A stretch of DNA of 64,000 nt from Nocardia asteroides (GCA_019930625.1 CP082844.1:5828001-5892000), one strand, 5' to 3'; numbered from the stretch's first letter, positions 17,021 through 26,371 are shown. The notes: a model not told the origin generated them from the sequence alone. A program made the numbers and translations.

Positions 17021-17893
17021 GTGACCGTGCGTCGTCCTATCGTTGTCGGTGTCGACGGCTCTCCCGCGTCGCTTGCTGCCATCCGCTGGGGTGCGGCGAT
17101 GGCGGCGCGCCGTAAGGCGCCACTGCATCTTGTGCATGCCATCGGTGTACCGGTGCACGCCCTACCGGTAATCGGCTCTTTGCTGTTCGATATCAGCGCA
17201 TTCCGTGAGATCGGTGAGTCCGTCCTGGGCCGCGGACGAAGAATCGTGAGCGAGTTGGATAGTTTCCCCGCCGGTGTCGAGGTTGCGACCTTTCTCGACC
17301 TACCGTCACCAGTAGCGGCCTTGGCTGCTCGCTCAGCAGCGGCCCAGTTGCTCGTCATCGGCGCTCGAGGTTTGGATCCGTTGGAGCGCGTGTTATTCGG
17401 GTCCGTCGGCGTCGGTCTGATCAAGCACGCCGACTGTCCGGTCGCTGTCATCCCGGCTGCCGCGGCGATAATGCCGCCGTCGTCACACCTTCCGGTACTG
17501 GTGGGCGTAGACGGTTCGCGCTGTAGCACTCGCGCGGTCGCGATCGCATTCGACGAAGCGACGAGCAGGAACATAGGGCTGGTGGCGGTAACGACATGGT
17601 CCGCTCGAAATGGGGCGACCACGCCGCCCGACACAGCGCAGCAGCGAGCCGAGGCGGTTCTCGACGAAGCCCTGGCGAGCTTCACCGACAAGTATCCGGA
17701 TGTCTGCGTAGATCGAGTCGTCATCGAAGGCCGCCCGGCGCAGCGGCTGCAGGAAGCGTCCCGGCACGCGCAACTGGTCGTACTCGGTAGCCGCGGACGT
17801 GGCGGAATTACCGGCGCCACGCTCGGTTCGGTCAGTCAAGCGGTACTGCAAGCCAGCCGCATCCCGGTCCTCATCGCTCCATGTCGACAATGA
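17021..17893 (+). CDS. Tandem-domain universal stress protein
   Basis: A 290-residue protein made of two Usp domains. Domain 1 (residues ~5-147) opens IVVGVDGSPASLAAIRWG and has the nucleotide-loop region LLVIGARGLDPLERVLFGSV with CPVAVIP. Domain 2 (~160-289) opens VLVGVDGSRCSTRAVAIAF and ends LVVLGSRGRGGITGATLGSV with IPVLIAP. The G-2x-G-9x-G(S/T) ATP-binding pattern is clear in domain 2 and partly degenerate in domain 1 (ARGLDPLERVLFGS). GTG at 17021 is the start. No convincing DosR-like box was found upstream, unlike genes in the 45-64 kb region. Confidence 0.92.
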   Translation: MTVRRPIVVGVDGSPASLAAIRWGAAMAARRKAPLHLVHAIGVPVHALPVIGSLLFDISAFREIGESVLGRGRRIVSELDSFPAGVEVATFLDLPSPVAALAARSAAAQLLVIGARGLDPLERVLFGSVGVGLIKHADCPVAVIPAAAAIMPPSSHLPVLVGVDGSRCSTRAVAIAFDEATSRNIGLVAVTTWSARNGATTPPDTAQQRAEAVLDEALASFTDKYPDVCVDRVVIEGRPAQRLQEASRHAQLVVLGSRGRGGITGATLGSVSQAVLQASRIPVLIAPCRQ

Positions 17894-18005
17894 CCGCCCT
17901 CGTACGCACCACAGTCCGACACGCCGGCATGCGCTCGGACGAGAGCGAACATGTCGGGTAGTGAACGCCCGCGAGCATCGTCGCAGCAAGCTGCCCCTTC
18001 CGCCG

Positions 18006-19316
18006 CTATGGGTGGTGCTGGTAGACGTCGGGTATTCCGTCGTTGTCGTCGTCGCGGGTTTCTGTTTCGGCGATGCGCCGGTAGGTTCGGTTGCGTAGCC
18101 GCAACACCACCGCGGCCAGGAGTGCGGCGGTGAGGGTGCCGATGAGTACCCCGATGCGGACGTGATCCTCCCGCAGCGGTTCGCCTGCGAAGGCGAGTTC
18201 GCCGATGAGCAGCGACACGGTGAATCCGATCCCTCCCAGCAGCGCGACCCCGGCCACGTCGATCCAGCGCAGGTCGGTATCGAGTTCGGCGCGGGTGAGC
18301 TTCGCGGTCAGATAAGTGGTGGCGAGGATGCCGAACGCTTTTCCGCATACCAGCCCGACGGCGATACCGAGTGTGACCTGGTCGGCGAGGGATTCGACCA
18401 GCCCGCTCAGCCCCCCGATGGTGACCCCTGCGGCCAGGAACGCGAACACCGGCACCGCGACGGCGGCGGAGATCGGCCGCAGGCGGTGCTCGAACTGTTC
18501 GGCGAGTCCTCGGCGTGCCGGGTTTCGCGGATCGTCGTCGCGGGGTTTGTGGAGCACGGGAACGGTGAAGCCGAGCAGTACCCCGGCGACGGTGGCGTGG
18601 ACGCCGGACTGGTGGACCAGCCACCAGGTGAGCAAGGCAAGTGGCACCAGGATCCAGAACGAGCGGATCCTGCGTTGCACCGCCACAGCGAAGGCGGCCA
18701 GTGGGATGGCCGCGAGCCCGAGGTAGGGCAGATGTAGTTCGTCGGTGTAGAAGATCGCGATCACGGTCACCGCGAGCAGATCATCGACCACCGCGAGGGT
18801 GAGCAGGAAGGTCCGTAATGCCGTCGGCAGATGCGAACTGACGACCGCGAGGACAGCGAGGGCGAACGCGATATCGGTAGCGGTGGGAATCGCCCATCCG
18901 TTCACCGCGCCGTCGTTGCCGAGGTTGAACGCGATGAAGATCAGGGCGGGGCCGGCCATTCCTCCGACCGCCGCCACCACGGGCAGCGCAGCGCGGCGCG
19001 GATCCCGCAGATCACCGGCCACGAACTCGCGTTTGAGCTCGAGTCCGACCACGAAGAAGAACACCGCGAGCAGCCCGTCGGCCGCCCACGCTTCCAACGG
19101 AAGATGCAAATGCAGGCTTTCGGGACCGAGCTGAAAGTCGCGCAGCCTCTCGTACGCGTCCGACCACGGCGTATTGGCCCAGATCAATCCGATGGCCGCG
19201 GCCACGATCAGCAGGACGCCACCAGCGGTCTCGGTCCGCAAGATCGCCGCGACCCGCCGCGTCTCAGGCCAGGAACCACGCGCAAACAAAGGTAGCCGGG
19301 ACTCGGGGGCAGTCAC
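18006..19316 (-). CDS. nhaA: Na+/H+ antiporter NhaA
   Basis: A 436-residue inner-membrane antiporter with about 12 helices. The ion-binding Asp pair is in [17 protein letters not shown]. Other NhaA marks are [18 protein letters not shown], the unwound-helix region [18 protein letters not shown], and [15 protein letters not shown]. It exchanges cytoplasmic Na+ for external H+ and is normally active at alkaline pH. The GTG at 19316 fits family N-termini; the in-frame extension upstream is Cys/Arg-rich and unlikely. The C-terminal tail ([19 protein letters not shown]) is acidic with a DDDNDGIPD stretch like a calcium-binding loop, which is unusual for NhaA. Confidence 0.95.
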   Translation of the reverse strand: MTAPESRLPLFARGSWPETRRVAAILRTETAGGVLLIVAAAIGLIWANTPWSDAYERLRDFQLGPESLHLHLPLEAWAADGLLAVFFFVVGLELKREFVAGDLRDPRRAALPVVAAVGGMAGPALIFIAFNLGNDGAVNGWAIPTATDIAFALAVLAVVSSHLPTALRTFLLTLAVVDDLLAVTVIAIFYTDELHLPYLGLAAIPLAAFAVAVQRRIRSFWILVPLALLTWWLVHQSGVHATVAGVLLGFTVPVLHKPRDDDPRNPARRGLAEQFEHRLRPISAAVAVPVFAFLAAGVTIGGLSGLVESLADQVTLGIAVGLVCGKAFGILATTYLTAKLTRAELDTDLRWIDVAGVALLGGIGFTVSLLIGELAFAGEPLREDHVRIGVLIGTLTAALLAAVVLRLRNRTYRRIAETETRDDDNDGIPDVYQHHP

Positions 19317-19764
19317 GTCGAAGTTCGCCTGTCCTGAATTCCTGCGGCGGCACGTCCGCGCCACTGGGCAACCGGCCGCAGCCCCATACCGCGGCGGGGA
19401 TCTACAGCAGCACAGGCAGGACCACAGGTAATGCACACGTGGGCAGCGTTGGCCGGTGGACCGGAATCAGAGACGCCACCCGACGTCCTCGAACCCGAGG
19501 TTTTGCGTCGTATGGCTCTCGCTCGCTGCAGCATCATGGTGCGCCCATCACTGGTCGGCCCGAACCCGAACCCGGGCCGGGTCTGCCGACCAGACTTCCC
19601 GGCGCTCCGCCTGTAAAGATGCCGTATAGACCCCCGGACACGCAAACCGACCCAGTTCCGTCGATCGCGCGACAACCACTGAGATGCGCCACCCCGGCTG
19701 CCCAGCTCGATGTTCGATGCCGTGTCAGCACAGTCGTGTGTCAGCGCGGACTGGTTCCCACGGC
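19317..19764. other. Intergenic stretch with dispersed repeat
   Basis: About 450 bp upstream of nhaA. Apart from the repeat copy at 19584-19627 I see no gene or recognisable control element. Confidence 0.45.
19584..19627 (-). repeat. Dispersed intergenic repeat, copy 2
   Basis: On the minus strand this reads TACGGCATCTTTAC, then AGGCGGAGC, then the invariant core GCCGGGAAGTCTGGTCGGC (core 19585-19603 reversed). It is the most similar to copy 3, sharing the TACGGCATCTTTAC block as well as the core. Confidence 0.85.
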
Positions 19765-20271
19765 TCAGCGTAGGTACTGGACGTGGTCGAGGATCGCGGT
19801 TCGGGCGATGGCCCAGGCCGGTGAGGTGGCGTCGGTGAACTCGGCGTGGCCGGTGCCGGGCAGCACCCGCAGTTCGGCGGCATTGCCGGCGCGAGTCGCC
19901 GCGCTGATGTAGCGGCGGCTGTGTTCGAGGGCTACCACGCGGTCGGTGTCGCCGTGCACGGCGGTGACGCGCAGGCCGGTCGGCAGGTGAGCGATGGGTG
20001 AGGCGAAGTCATAGCGGTCGGGCACCTCGCTGGGTGAGCCGCCGAGCAGTTTCCGCACAAACCCATCACGCCCGTTGGTCACATCGAACTCCAGGTCCAG
20101 CACGGCGGCCATGAGGGTGACGCTGCGGATACGTATCTCTGTGGCGGTCTTCACCGACGCTGCGCCGCGCCGGCCGCAGATCCAGGCGGCCAGGTGTCCG
20201 CCGGCGGAGTACCCGCCCAGGTGGACCAGCTGCGGGTCCAGCAGGTTACCGACGCGGGACTGCGGTAGCAC
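19765..20271 (-). pseudogene. Alpha/beta hydrolase (esterase-like), 5'-truncated
   Basis: The 168-codon frame keeps the nucleophile elbow VHLGGYSAGGHLAAW (Ser), an acid region VTAVHGDTDRVVALEH and the catalytic His in LPGTGHAEF. This resembles small acyl-esterases or kynurenine formamidase-like hydrolases of about 260 residues. The first ~90 residues, with the oxyanion-hole HGG motif, are missing. A frame change near 20271 joins it to a short unrelated leader on the same strand. Confidence 0.7.
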
Positions 20272-20620
20272 TGCGCGCGCCCACAGGCCCGGGTGCCGGC
20301 TGTGGAGTTTCTCGAGTCATCGTGTCCGGCTCCGTCACCCCGAGGTCTCCTGCGTGATCCTCCAGGAGGGTTCGTTCGGTGGTGTACAAGAGCCGGCCAT
20401 GACAGGGCAATTCTCTTATCACGGGCAATGAAACCCGCCGACGCTGGTCATCTACTCGGGTACGCGAACGCGCGGTCGGACTGCTGCACGGCCCGCATGG
20501 CATTCTCGGGCCCTCCTCGGTGTCGGGCCCCGTCGGTCACTGCCGGACGTCGCCGCCAGCGCCCGCCTCGACCGACGGGATGCCATTTGCTTCGGGCGCA
20601 GGTTTACGGCATCTTTACTA

Positions 20621-22037
20621 GTGTGTCGCGCCTGAAATTAGGCCAGTAAGTTACTGTTTTGTTTTGGGGGCTGGCGGGTTGATTTTGACGAGGTAGTCGG
20701 CGAGGGATTTGAGGATCTCGTCGGCGGTCTTGGTCCAGCGGAAGGGGCGAGGGTTGTCGTTCCAGGTCTGGATCCAGTCGGTGATGTCGTCTTCGAGGGC
20801 CTTGACGGAGGTGTGGACGCCGCGGCGGATGAGTTTGTCGGTGAGCAGGCCGAACCAGCGTTCGACCTGGTTCATCCAGCTCGATCCGGTGGGGGTGAAG
20901 TGGATTTGGAAGCGGGGATGCCGGGCCAGCCAGGTCTTGATTTCGGCGGTGTTGTGGGTGGCGTAGTTGTCGCAGACCAGGTGGACGTCGAGTTCGCGGG
21001 GCACGGCCTTGTCGATGGTGGCCAGGAATTTCTTGAACTCGGCGGCGCGGTGGCGGCGGTGGAGTTCGGTGATGACGGTGCCGTCGGCGATGTTGAACGC
21101 GGCGAACAGGCTGGTGATGCCGTGGCGCAGGTAGTCATGGGTGCGGCGTTCGGGCGTGCCCATGGTCATCGGCAGCACCGGCTGCGAGCGGTCGAGGGCC
21201 TGGATCTGGCTCTTCTCGTCGACGCACAGCACTATCGCCTTCTCGGGCGGATTGTGGTACAGGCCAACGACATCCACCACTTTCTCCACGAATAGCGGGT
21301 CGGTGGACAGCTTGAACGAATCCTGCAGGTGCGGTTTGAGATCGAATTTCCGCCAGATTCTGCCGATGGTCGATTTCGACAGCCCGGTCCGTTCGGCCAT
21401 CGAGGCACGCGACCAGTGAGTGTCCTTGCCGGGCAACGTTTCCAGTGTCGCGACGACCACGTCTTCGACCTGGTCGAGCAGGATCGAGGGCGGCCGACCC
21501 GGCCTCGGCTCGTCGCCCAGGCCATCGAGCCGGTCAGCGACGAAGCGTCCCCGCCACCGGATCACACTCGACTCATCCACACCGAGGTCGGCGGCGACCT
21601 GCTTGTTCGTCGCACCCTCGGCACAAGCCAGCACGATCTTCGCCCGCATGGCCAGATACTGGGCCGTCTTGGCCCGTCTGGCCCACGAAACAAGTTGCGC
21701 GCGTTCGGTATCGCTCAACACCAGTTCGGCCTTCGGCCGCCCCTCACGGCCGCGATCATGCAGCCCAGCGAAACCCTCGGCGGCGAACTTGCGCCGCCAC
21801 TTCGCGACCGTCCCCACAGCCAGACCCAAATCCCGTGCCGCACCGGCATTCGACATCCCCTCGGCGCAGGCCAGCACGACCCGCGCCCGCTCGGCCTCAC
21901 GCCGATCCCCAGACACCGACCTGCGCACCAGCTCGGCACGCTCGACATCCGACAGCACAATCTCGACAGCAGAAGGCCCACGATGCGACACAGAAACAGA
22001 CTACATACTTACTGGCCTAATTTCAGGCGCGACGCAC
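20621..22037 (-). mobile_element. Complete IS630-type insertion sequence
   Basis: A 31-bp terminal inverted repeat (20621-20651 and 22007-22037, one mismatch) bounds a single transposase gene. Both ends are flanked by the dinucleotide TA (20619-20620 and 22038-22039), the target duplication expected of the IS630/Tc1-mariner superfamily. Removing the element and one TA restores a contiguous copy of the dispersed repeat, so the exact insertion site is known. Intact ends and gene suggest recent activity. Confidence 0.93.
20651..21991 (-). CDS. IS630-family transposase
   Basis: A 446-residue DDE transposase. The N-terminal ~150 residues hold two helix-turn-helix repeats ([20 protein letters not shown] and [20 protein letters not shown]). 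A winged helix ([20 protein letters not shown]) follows, then the catalytic domain with acidic residues in [25 protein letters not shown] and [14 protein letters not shown]. The length is longer than the ~350 typical for IS630 because of the duplicated N-terminal helix-turn-helix region, but matches an actinobacterial subgroup. The stop codon lies at the inner edge of the left terminal repeat. Confidence 0.95.
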   Translation of the reverse strand: MSHRGPSAVEIVLSDVERAELVRRSVSGDRREAERARVVLACAEGMSNAGAARDLGLAVGTVAKWRRKFAAEGFAGLHDRGREGRPKAELVLSDTERAQLVSWARRAKTAQYLAMRAKIVLACAEGATNKQVAADLGVDESSVIRWRGRFVADRLDGLGDEPRPGRPPSILLDQVEDVVVATLETLPGKDTHWSRASMAERTGLSKSTIGRIWRKFDLKPHLQDSFKLSTDPLFVEKVVDVVGLYHNPPEKAIVLCVDEKSQIQALDRSQPVLPMTMGTPERRTHDYLRHGITSLFAAFNIADGTVITELHRRHRAAEFKKFLATIDKAVPRELDVHLVCDNYATHNTAEIKTWLARHPRFQIHFTPTGSSWMNQVERWFGLLTDKLIRRGVHTSVKALEDDITDWIQTWNDNPRPFRWTKTADEILKSLADYLVKINPPAPKTKQ

Positions 22038-22040
22038 TAG

Positions 22041-22066
22041 TGGTGCGCCGGGAAGTCTGGTCGGCA
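22041..22066 (+). repeat. Dispersed repeat copy 3, right part (split by IS630)
   Basis: The core GCCGGGAAGTCTGGTCGGC lies at 22047-22065. Its left part, TTTACGGCATCTTTAC, is at 20603-20618, on the far side of the insertion sequence. The rejoined sequence matches copy 2 over about 44 bp apart from a small gap. Confidence 0.88.
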
Positions 22067-22420
22067 ACTCGACCCTGATGGTGGGTTGAGTCATACGGCG
22101 ATCAGGAGCTGATTGTGCACCTGCCGGAGTCCACATCTTGATTGGACCGGGGTTTCTCGCCGACGCCATCGTCGGCTGTCCATGCTCGGGCATCGTCGCG
22201 ACGGCCGCAGACGCCGCTGTCGTTCCGAGCTTCCATACGCACGCCACCATGATCACTGGCTCACGGCCATTGACCCTTACCGATGCCGCTGCCGCTGGCG
22301 CTCGACCCCGGACTCTCACCCCACAGCCGCACCAGTTCCGGCTCCCTGCCGTCTGCCCTTTCATGAGGGACCGTCCGGATATTCACGCCCGTCCCGCCGT
22401 ACGCGAAGGAAACCAGGTTC
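22067..22420. other. Intergenic stretch before terD
   Basis: About 350 bp between the repeat and the TerD-like gene. AAGGA at about 22407 is a possible ribosome site. No other feature is seen. Confidence 0.4.
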
Positions 22421-22963
22421 ATGACATCGAGTGATCACAACAGCGCACGGCTGGAGCACCTGCGCATGGCGCTGGGATGGGATCCGGTCCGGCGCAGCTG
22501 GTTCGGCTTGAACGCCAAAGACATCGACTTGAACGCGGCGGCATTGCTGTTCGCCGATAAGCAGATCACCGATGTGGTCTATCACCAGCAACTCAGCTCG
22601 CGAGACGGCTCGGTGCGCCACCTCGGTGACAGCACCACCGGGGAAGGCAAGGGCGACAACGAGGTCATCACCGTCGATCTGAGCCGCATCCAACCGCAGG
22701 TGACCGCCGTCATTTTCCTCGTCACCTGCTACACCGGGCAGACCTTCGGCCAGATCGAGAACGCGTTCTGCCGGGTGGTCGACACCATCTCCGATGCCGA
22801 GATCGCCCGTCACGACCTCAGCGCAGAGGCATCCCACACCGGCCTGGTGATGGGCAAGGTGTCCCGCACCGATGGAATATGGCACTTCGAGCCGATTTAC
22901 CAGGCCATCCAGGCACAACATCCCGTCGAGGCGATCGCCCACCTGAACCGGTTCTTGACCTGA
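22421..22963 (+). CDS. TerD-family stress protein
   Basis: A 180-residue single-domain TerD protein of the tellurium-resistance / calcium-binding stress family. The first acidic loop is KDIDLNAAALLFADKQ and the second is GDNEVITVDLSRIQPQ. The strand motifs VVYHQQLSSRDGSVRHLGD and VIFLVTCYTGQTFGQIEN are typical. The usual first loop is DLDASALL; here Asp is kept but the second Asp is Asn (DLNA), so calcium affinity may be altered. It stands alone rather than in a ter operon. The family is linked to envelope and oxidative stress; the specific role is unknown. Confidence 0.85.
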   Translation: MTSSDHNSARLEHLRMALGWDPVRRSWFGLNAKDIDLNAAALLFADKQITDVVYHQQLSSRDGSVRHLGDSTTGEGKGDNEVITVDLSRIQPQVTAVIFLVTCYTGQTFGQIENAFCRVVDTISDAEIARHDLSAEASHTGLVMGKVSRTDGIWHFEPIYQAIQAQHPVEAIAHLNRFLT

Positions 22964-23071
22964 TCAGCCCCTCCCCGCATGGCCGAACGAGTTCGGCCCC
23001 GAACAGGCCATGAGGCGGCGAGCGATCGAGCACCGGCGTACGCCGAACCCGACACCCGGAGGTGACAACGG

Positions 23072-23487
23072 ATGTCCCGATTGCGCTCGATTCGGTTGAC
23101 AGTCATGCAGATCAATCCCTGCAGCCCCAACCCGTTGGTGCGCGGCACCGATCGCCTGGAATCCGCCATCCGGATCCTGGCCATCCTCACATGCCTCGTC
23201 GCGATCCCGGTCGCGGCGGCAGCGGGCCACGAAGACTACACAGTGGCCGCCGAACGCATCCGAATCGACGACGCAACCAAGGTCGCAGTCACCGCGACAA
23301 TCACCCTGGAACCCAGCCGCACCCGCCGGATATCGATAGCGGAAGTCGGTTGGATGCACGACGGGATGCCCGGCAGCGCCACCATCGTCGTGCCCACCAC
23401 TTCGGTGCGCGGCCACTCGATAGCGATCTGGCTCGGCGCCGATGCCACTCCCACCACGCCCCCAGTCAAACCAGCACGCGCGGTCAT
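23072..23487 (+). pseudogene. Rv1733c-like membrane protein, 3'-truncated
   Basis: Starting after a good GGAGGTG ribosome site, the frame reads NPLVRGTDRLESAIRILAIL then TCLVAIPVAAAAGHEDY. This matches the N-terminal signature of the two-helix Rv1733c family (NPLVRGTDRLE...), which belongs to the mycobacterial DosR regulon. The middle periplasmic domain is present to about PVKPARAV. The second membrane helix and tail are missing because the sequence abuts, tail to tail, an ABC permease fragment at about 23485. The remaining frame to 23572 is nonsense. Confidence 0.78.
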
Positions 23488-23822
23488 GCGGTCCATTGGA
23501 TTCCGTTGCGCAGCGGTTCTCCGCCGATGTAGTAGTGGAACGGCGAGAGATACTTCAGCCAGTCGGCATTGATGACACCGGCGAGGCTGTTGGCGGCGTA
23601 GGCGAGCACTCCGGCGCCCGCGGTTCCAGCGAGGACCGGGCCGCGCCTTCCGGTCGCGGCGCCGACCCCGATCGCCAAGGCGCCGAAGACGATTGCCAGC
23701 AGTGTCAGGTTGAGGCTTTGGGCGGCGAACTCACCGATGCTGATCGAATCGAGATCGGCTGACGAGCGAATCGCCATCATTCCGAGCAAGACCGTCACTC
23801 CGATCGCCACGGCTAGAACGCG
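23484..23822 (-). pseudogene. ABC-2 type permease C-terminal fragment
   Basis: About 112 codons (KRVLAVAIGVTVLLGMMAIR through LSPFHYYIGGEPLRNGIQW) match the last two or three membrane helices of ABC-2 permeases. The LSPFHYYIGGEPLRNG end is characteristic of the group. A TGA interrupts the frame just upstream at about 23825, and no further permease sequence is found, so the 5' portion is lost. Its stop coincides with the junction to the Rv1733c-like fragment. Confidence 0.75.
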
Positions 23823-23940
23823 TTTTCATCTGTCTGATGTCCCTTTGTCCCCTTATGGTGATGACACGGTCCTCGCTAATTGATGACATGGGGTCGGGAA
23901 CCCCCTCCCTACGCCAGCGTGGCCTGGCCTTTTGTCGTTT

Positions 23941-23975
23941 GGAGTATGAGGATTCGATCCTCCGACCCCCAGTTC
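23941..23975 (-). other. tRNA 3'-half-like remnant
   Basis: On the minus strand GGGGGTCGGAGG followed by ATCGAATCCTC looks like a variable loop and T-arm (GG...TCGAAT...CC), ending ATACTCC. No matching acceptor 5' strand, D-arm or anticodon arm could be found upstream. It is not a functional tRNA; it might be an old integration-site scar. Confidence 0.25.
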
Positions 23976-24371
23976 GGGGCAGCGTAACCGCAATCGGATT
24001 CGCGGGGTACGGCCCTCGGCATTGGAATCGATTCGGATTCGGGAGATCTTTTGTGAGCCGTTGCCTTTGATGCGTGTGCCTTCATCGCTGATGGCGAGTT
24101 GCCTCGATTCGAGTTCCTCTCCGCGCGCCTGGTTCGACAATGCGCTGCTGCGAGGGCAGCTGCGCCGCAGCACGATCCCTCGACCACGCGGAAGACCGGT
24201 ACGGTCTCGCCTGGCGGACTAACGGGGCTCTGCGCCGATCCTCGTCCGGCCCCCTATGCGGGTATCGCACCGATTTCGTTGGTTGACCAGCCGGGGCAGG
24301 GCGACATGCCACGCGTCCTGAGCGGATCTCGCCCGCTCGGATTGTCGGTGCGCCTGGCCTGCGGGTTGGTA

Positions 24372-24407
24372 AAGTCTGTCGCCGGTGTGCCGGGAAGTCT
24401 GGTCGGC
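24372..24407 (+). repeat. Dispersed intergenic repeat, copy 4
   Basis: The invariant core GCCGGGAAGTCTGGTCGGC lies at 24389-24407, preceded by CGCCGGTGT. The left half is less like copies 1-3 and more like copy 5 (GCGGTGT). The IS701 element begins about 17 bp downstream. Confidence 0.85.
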
Positions 24408-24471
24408 GATCGCTGAGCCTTGCCTAGTACTCCAGCCGGACTTCGTGATCGGCGTCGGTGGTAGTGCCTGC

Positions 24472-24867
24472 TCACGTATTGAAGCTTGCAAGGATATCGG
24501 CGCCTGTGGCGACGAGATGCGCGGTGTCTTGCAATGGCTCGGGTAGGTGCTGGCCCTGGCCTGCATCGACGAGCAGGGTCGGGCAGCCGACGGGCATGAT
24601 CACCGCGCCGGCCTTGCGGGCGAATTCGACGACGAGGTCGAGCACGTCTCCGGTGCTGAAGTGGTTCAGCAGCACGCTATCGAGTCTCTGGTCGACGATC
24701 GAGGCGTAGATGTCGGCTCGGCCGCCGTCCGGGGCGTGTACCTGCCAGTATCGGTTGTCCGGCTCCGTCGTTTCGACGTGAGGACCGAAGACCTCCAGAA
24801 ACGCTTCGGCCGGCATCGGCTTGGCGTTGCCGTCCCGGAATGCCTGCACGAATATGTCGAAGCTCAT
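24472..24867 (-). CDS. IS701 passenger: MSFDIF-family hypothetical protein
   Basis: A 131-residue protein opening MSFDIFVQAFRDGNAKPMPA. This start is shared by a widespread bacterial family of unknown function. The middle (EVFGPHVETTEPDNRYWQVH, then GGRADIYAS) and the C-terminal helical part (GDVLDLVVEFARKAGAVIMP, then LPEPLQDTAHLVA) are well formed, with no frameshift. I start at ATG 24867 because the family motif begins there. It lies inside the element, between the left terminal repeat and the transposase, facing away from it. It could be cargo, an immunity-like or regulatory protein; no biochemical role can be read. Confidence 0.7.
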   Translation of the reverse strand: MSFDIFVQAFRDGNAKPMPAEAFLEVFGPHVETTEPDNRYWQVHAPDGGRADIYASIVDQRLDSVLLNHFSTGDVLDLVVEFARKAGAVIMPVGCPTLLVDAGQGQHLPEPLQDTAHLVATGADILASFNT

Positions 24868-24975
24868 GTCTGGATCGTATGGATTGGAAGAGCCCGTGAC
24901 CACCGGATCGACATCCAGTGCCCAAGCGTAGCGGCCGGGACGGTGGGGCGGCCACCGCGTGATCATGTCGTATTT

Positions 24976-26328
24976 GTGTGCGATACAACTGAATTAGCGG
25001 TGGCCGCAGGTGACAGCGTAGACCCTGACCGGTGGGAGCGGGAGTTCGATGATCTGAGGACACGTGTCGGTTCGCGGTTCTGCCGGGTCGAGACTCGCAG
25101 GACCGCGTCGAAGATGCTGGCTGGGATGATGTCGGAGCTGCCGAACAAGAACTGTTGGACACTGGCCGAGCATGCCGGCGACACGAGTCCGGATGCGATG
25201 CAGCATCTGCTGTCGGCAGCGGTGGTCGACGAGGACGGGCTGCGAGATGACTTGCGCGACTATGTGACCGAGCATCTCGGCAGCGCCGGGGCAGTCCTGG
25301 TGGTCGACGAAAGTGGCGACCTGAAGAAGGGCACCAAGACCGTCGGGGTGCAACGTCAATACACAGGTACTGCCGGACGCATCGAGAATTCGCAGGTCGC
25401 GGTGTATCTCGGTTACGCCACCGCGGCCGGGCACGCGTTCCTCGACACCGAGTTGTACCTGCCGAAGTCCTGGACCACCGACCGTGACCGTTGCGCCGAG
25501 GCCGGGGTCCCCGAGGACGTGGGCTTCGCCACCAAACCCGCGTTGGCGAAGAAGATGATCGTGCGCGCTCTCGACGCCGGAGTGGCCGCGGCCTGGGTCA
25601 CCGGCGACGAGGTATACGGTGCCGACCCCGTGCTGCGGCACGAACTGGAAACCCGCGGTGTCGGATATGTCCTGGCGATCGCCTGCGATCGGCGCGTGAG
25701 TACCACGACCGGCCGCATCCGCGCCGACGACCTGGCCGCGCAGGTGCCTCGCCACGGCTGGCAGTCGCATACGACGGGTGACGGCGCGAAGGGCCCACGG
25801 GAGTACGACTGGGCCTGGATCGGCATCGACCCCGACACCGACGACGCAGCGCCTGGGCATCGGTGGTTGCTGATCCGCCGCAACCGCCGCAGCGGCGAAC
25901 TGGCCTACTACCACTGCTATGCGCCCGATCCCGGGCCCCTGAACACGCTCGTCGCCGTCGCCGGGCGTAGGTGGTCGATCGAGGAAAGTTTCCAGACCGG
26001 CAAGGGCCTGTGCGGCCTGGACCAGCACCAGGTCCGCCGTTGGCGATCGTGGCGGCGCTGGACGATCTTGGCCATGCTGGCCCACGCCTTCCTCACCGTC
26101 CTCGCCGTCACAGAACCGACCCCGACCACCCCCACCGACACCCGACAACCGACCGCGGACAAGCTGATCCCGTTGACTCGCAACGAGATCCGACATCTCT
26201 TTGCCGTCCTCGTCATCCACCCCATCCGCGGTATCCGGCATCGCCTGGCCTGGTCCACATGGCGCCGCCGACACCAACACCGCGCCCGCACCAGCCACTA
26301 CCAGCGACGATCCCACCTCACACCGTGA
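24976..26328 (+). CDS. IS701-family transposase
   Basis: About 450 residues from the GTG at 24976 (VCDTTELAVAAGDSVDPDRW). The IS701 DDE core is clear: LVVDESGDLKKGTKTVGVQR (first Asp), AAWVTGDEVYGADPVLRHEL (second Asp), and RRWSIEESFQTGKGLCGLDQ (Glu). YLPKSWTTDRDRC and HQVRRWRSWRRWTILAMLAH are further family marks. The frame is open far upstream to 24547, but that part overlaps the passenger gene antisense and is not homologous. It appears intact and, with intact ends, potentially active. Confidence 0.93.
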   Translation: MCDTTELAVAAGDSVDPDRWEREFDDLRTRVGSRFCRVETRRTASKMLAGMMSELPNKNCWTLAEHAGDTSPDAMQHLLSAAVVDEDGLRDDLRDYVTEHLGSAGAVLVVDESGDLKKGTKTVGVQRQYTGTAGRIENSQVAVYLGYATAAGHAFLDTELYLPKSWTTDRDRCAEAGVPEDVGFATKPALAKKMIVRALDAGVAAAWVTGDEVYGADPVLRHELETRGVGYVLAIACDRRVSTTTGRIRADDLAAQVPRHGWQSHTTGDGAKGPREYDWAWIGIDPDTDDAAPGHRWLLIRRNRRSGELAYYHCYAPDPGPLNTLVAVAGRRWSIEESFQTGKGLCGLDQHQVRRWRSWRRWTILAMLAHAFLTVLAVTEPTPTTPTDTRQPTADKLIPLTRNEIRHLFAVLVIHPIRGIRHRLAWSTWRRRHQHRARTSHYQRRSHLTP

Positions 26329-26371
26329 AAACGAAGTCCGGCTGGAGTACTAGTTCCCGAAAGGCCCGTCG

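Larger units (their letters stand above)
23823..24423. other. 600-bp gene-free stretch with repeats
   Basis: It contains a tRNA 3'-end-like motif (23941-23975), a 17-mer shared with 9982-9998 (24171-24187, reversed) next to a TGCTGCG/CGCAGCA inverted repeat, and dispersed-repeat copy 4 (core 24389-24407). I see no protein gene. Confidence 0.55.
24428..26349 (+). mobile_element. IS701-type insertion sequence with passenger gene
   Basis: Terminal inverted repeats TACTCCAGCCGGACTTCGT (24428-24446) and its complement (26331-26349) bound the element. CTAG flanks both ends (24424-24427 and 26350-26353), agreeing with the YTAR target duplication of the IS701 family. The element is about 1.92 kb. 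The transposase takes the right ~1.35 kb, and an oppositely oriented 131-residue gene fills the left ~0.4 kb. It lies just upstream of the permease gene at 26372. Confidence 0.9.

Noticed and set aside
24547..24975. Upstream extension of the IS701 transposase frame
   Set aside because: It is antisense to the passenger gene and not homologous to IS701 transposases, which begin near the GTG at 24976.
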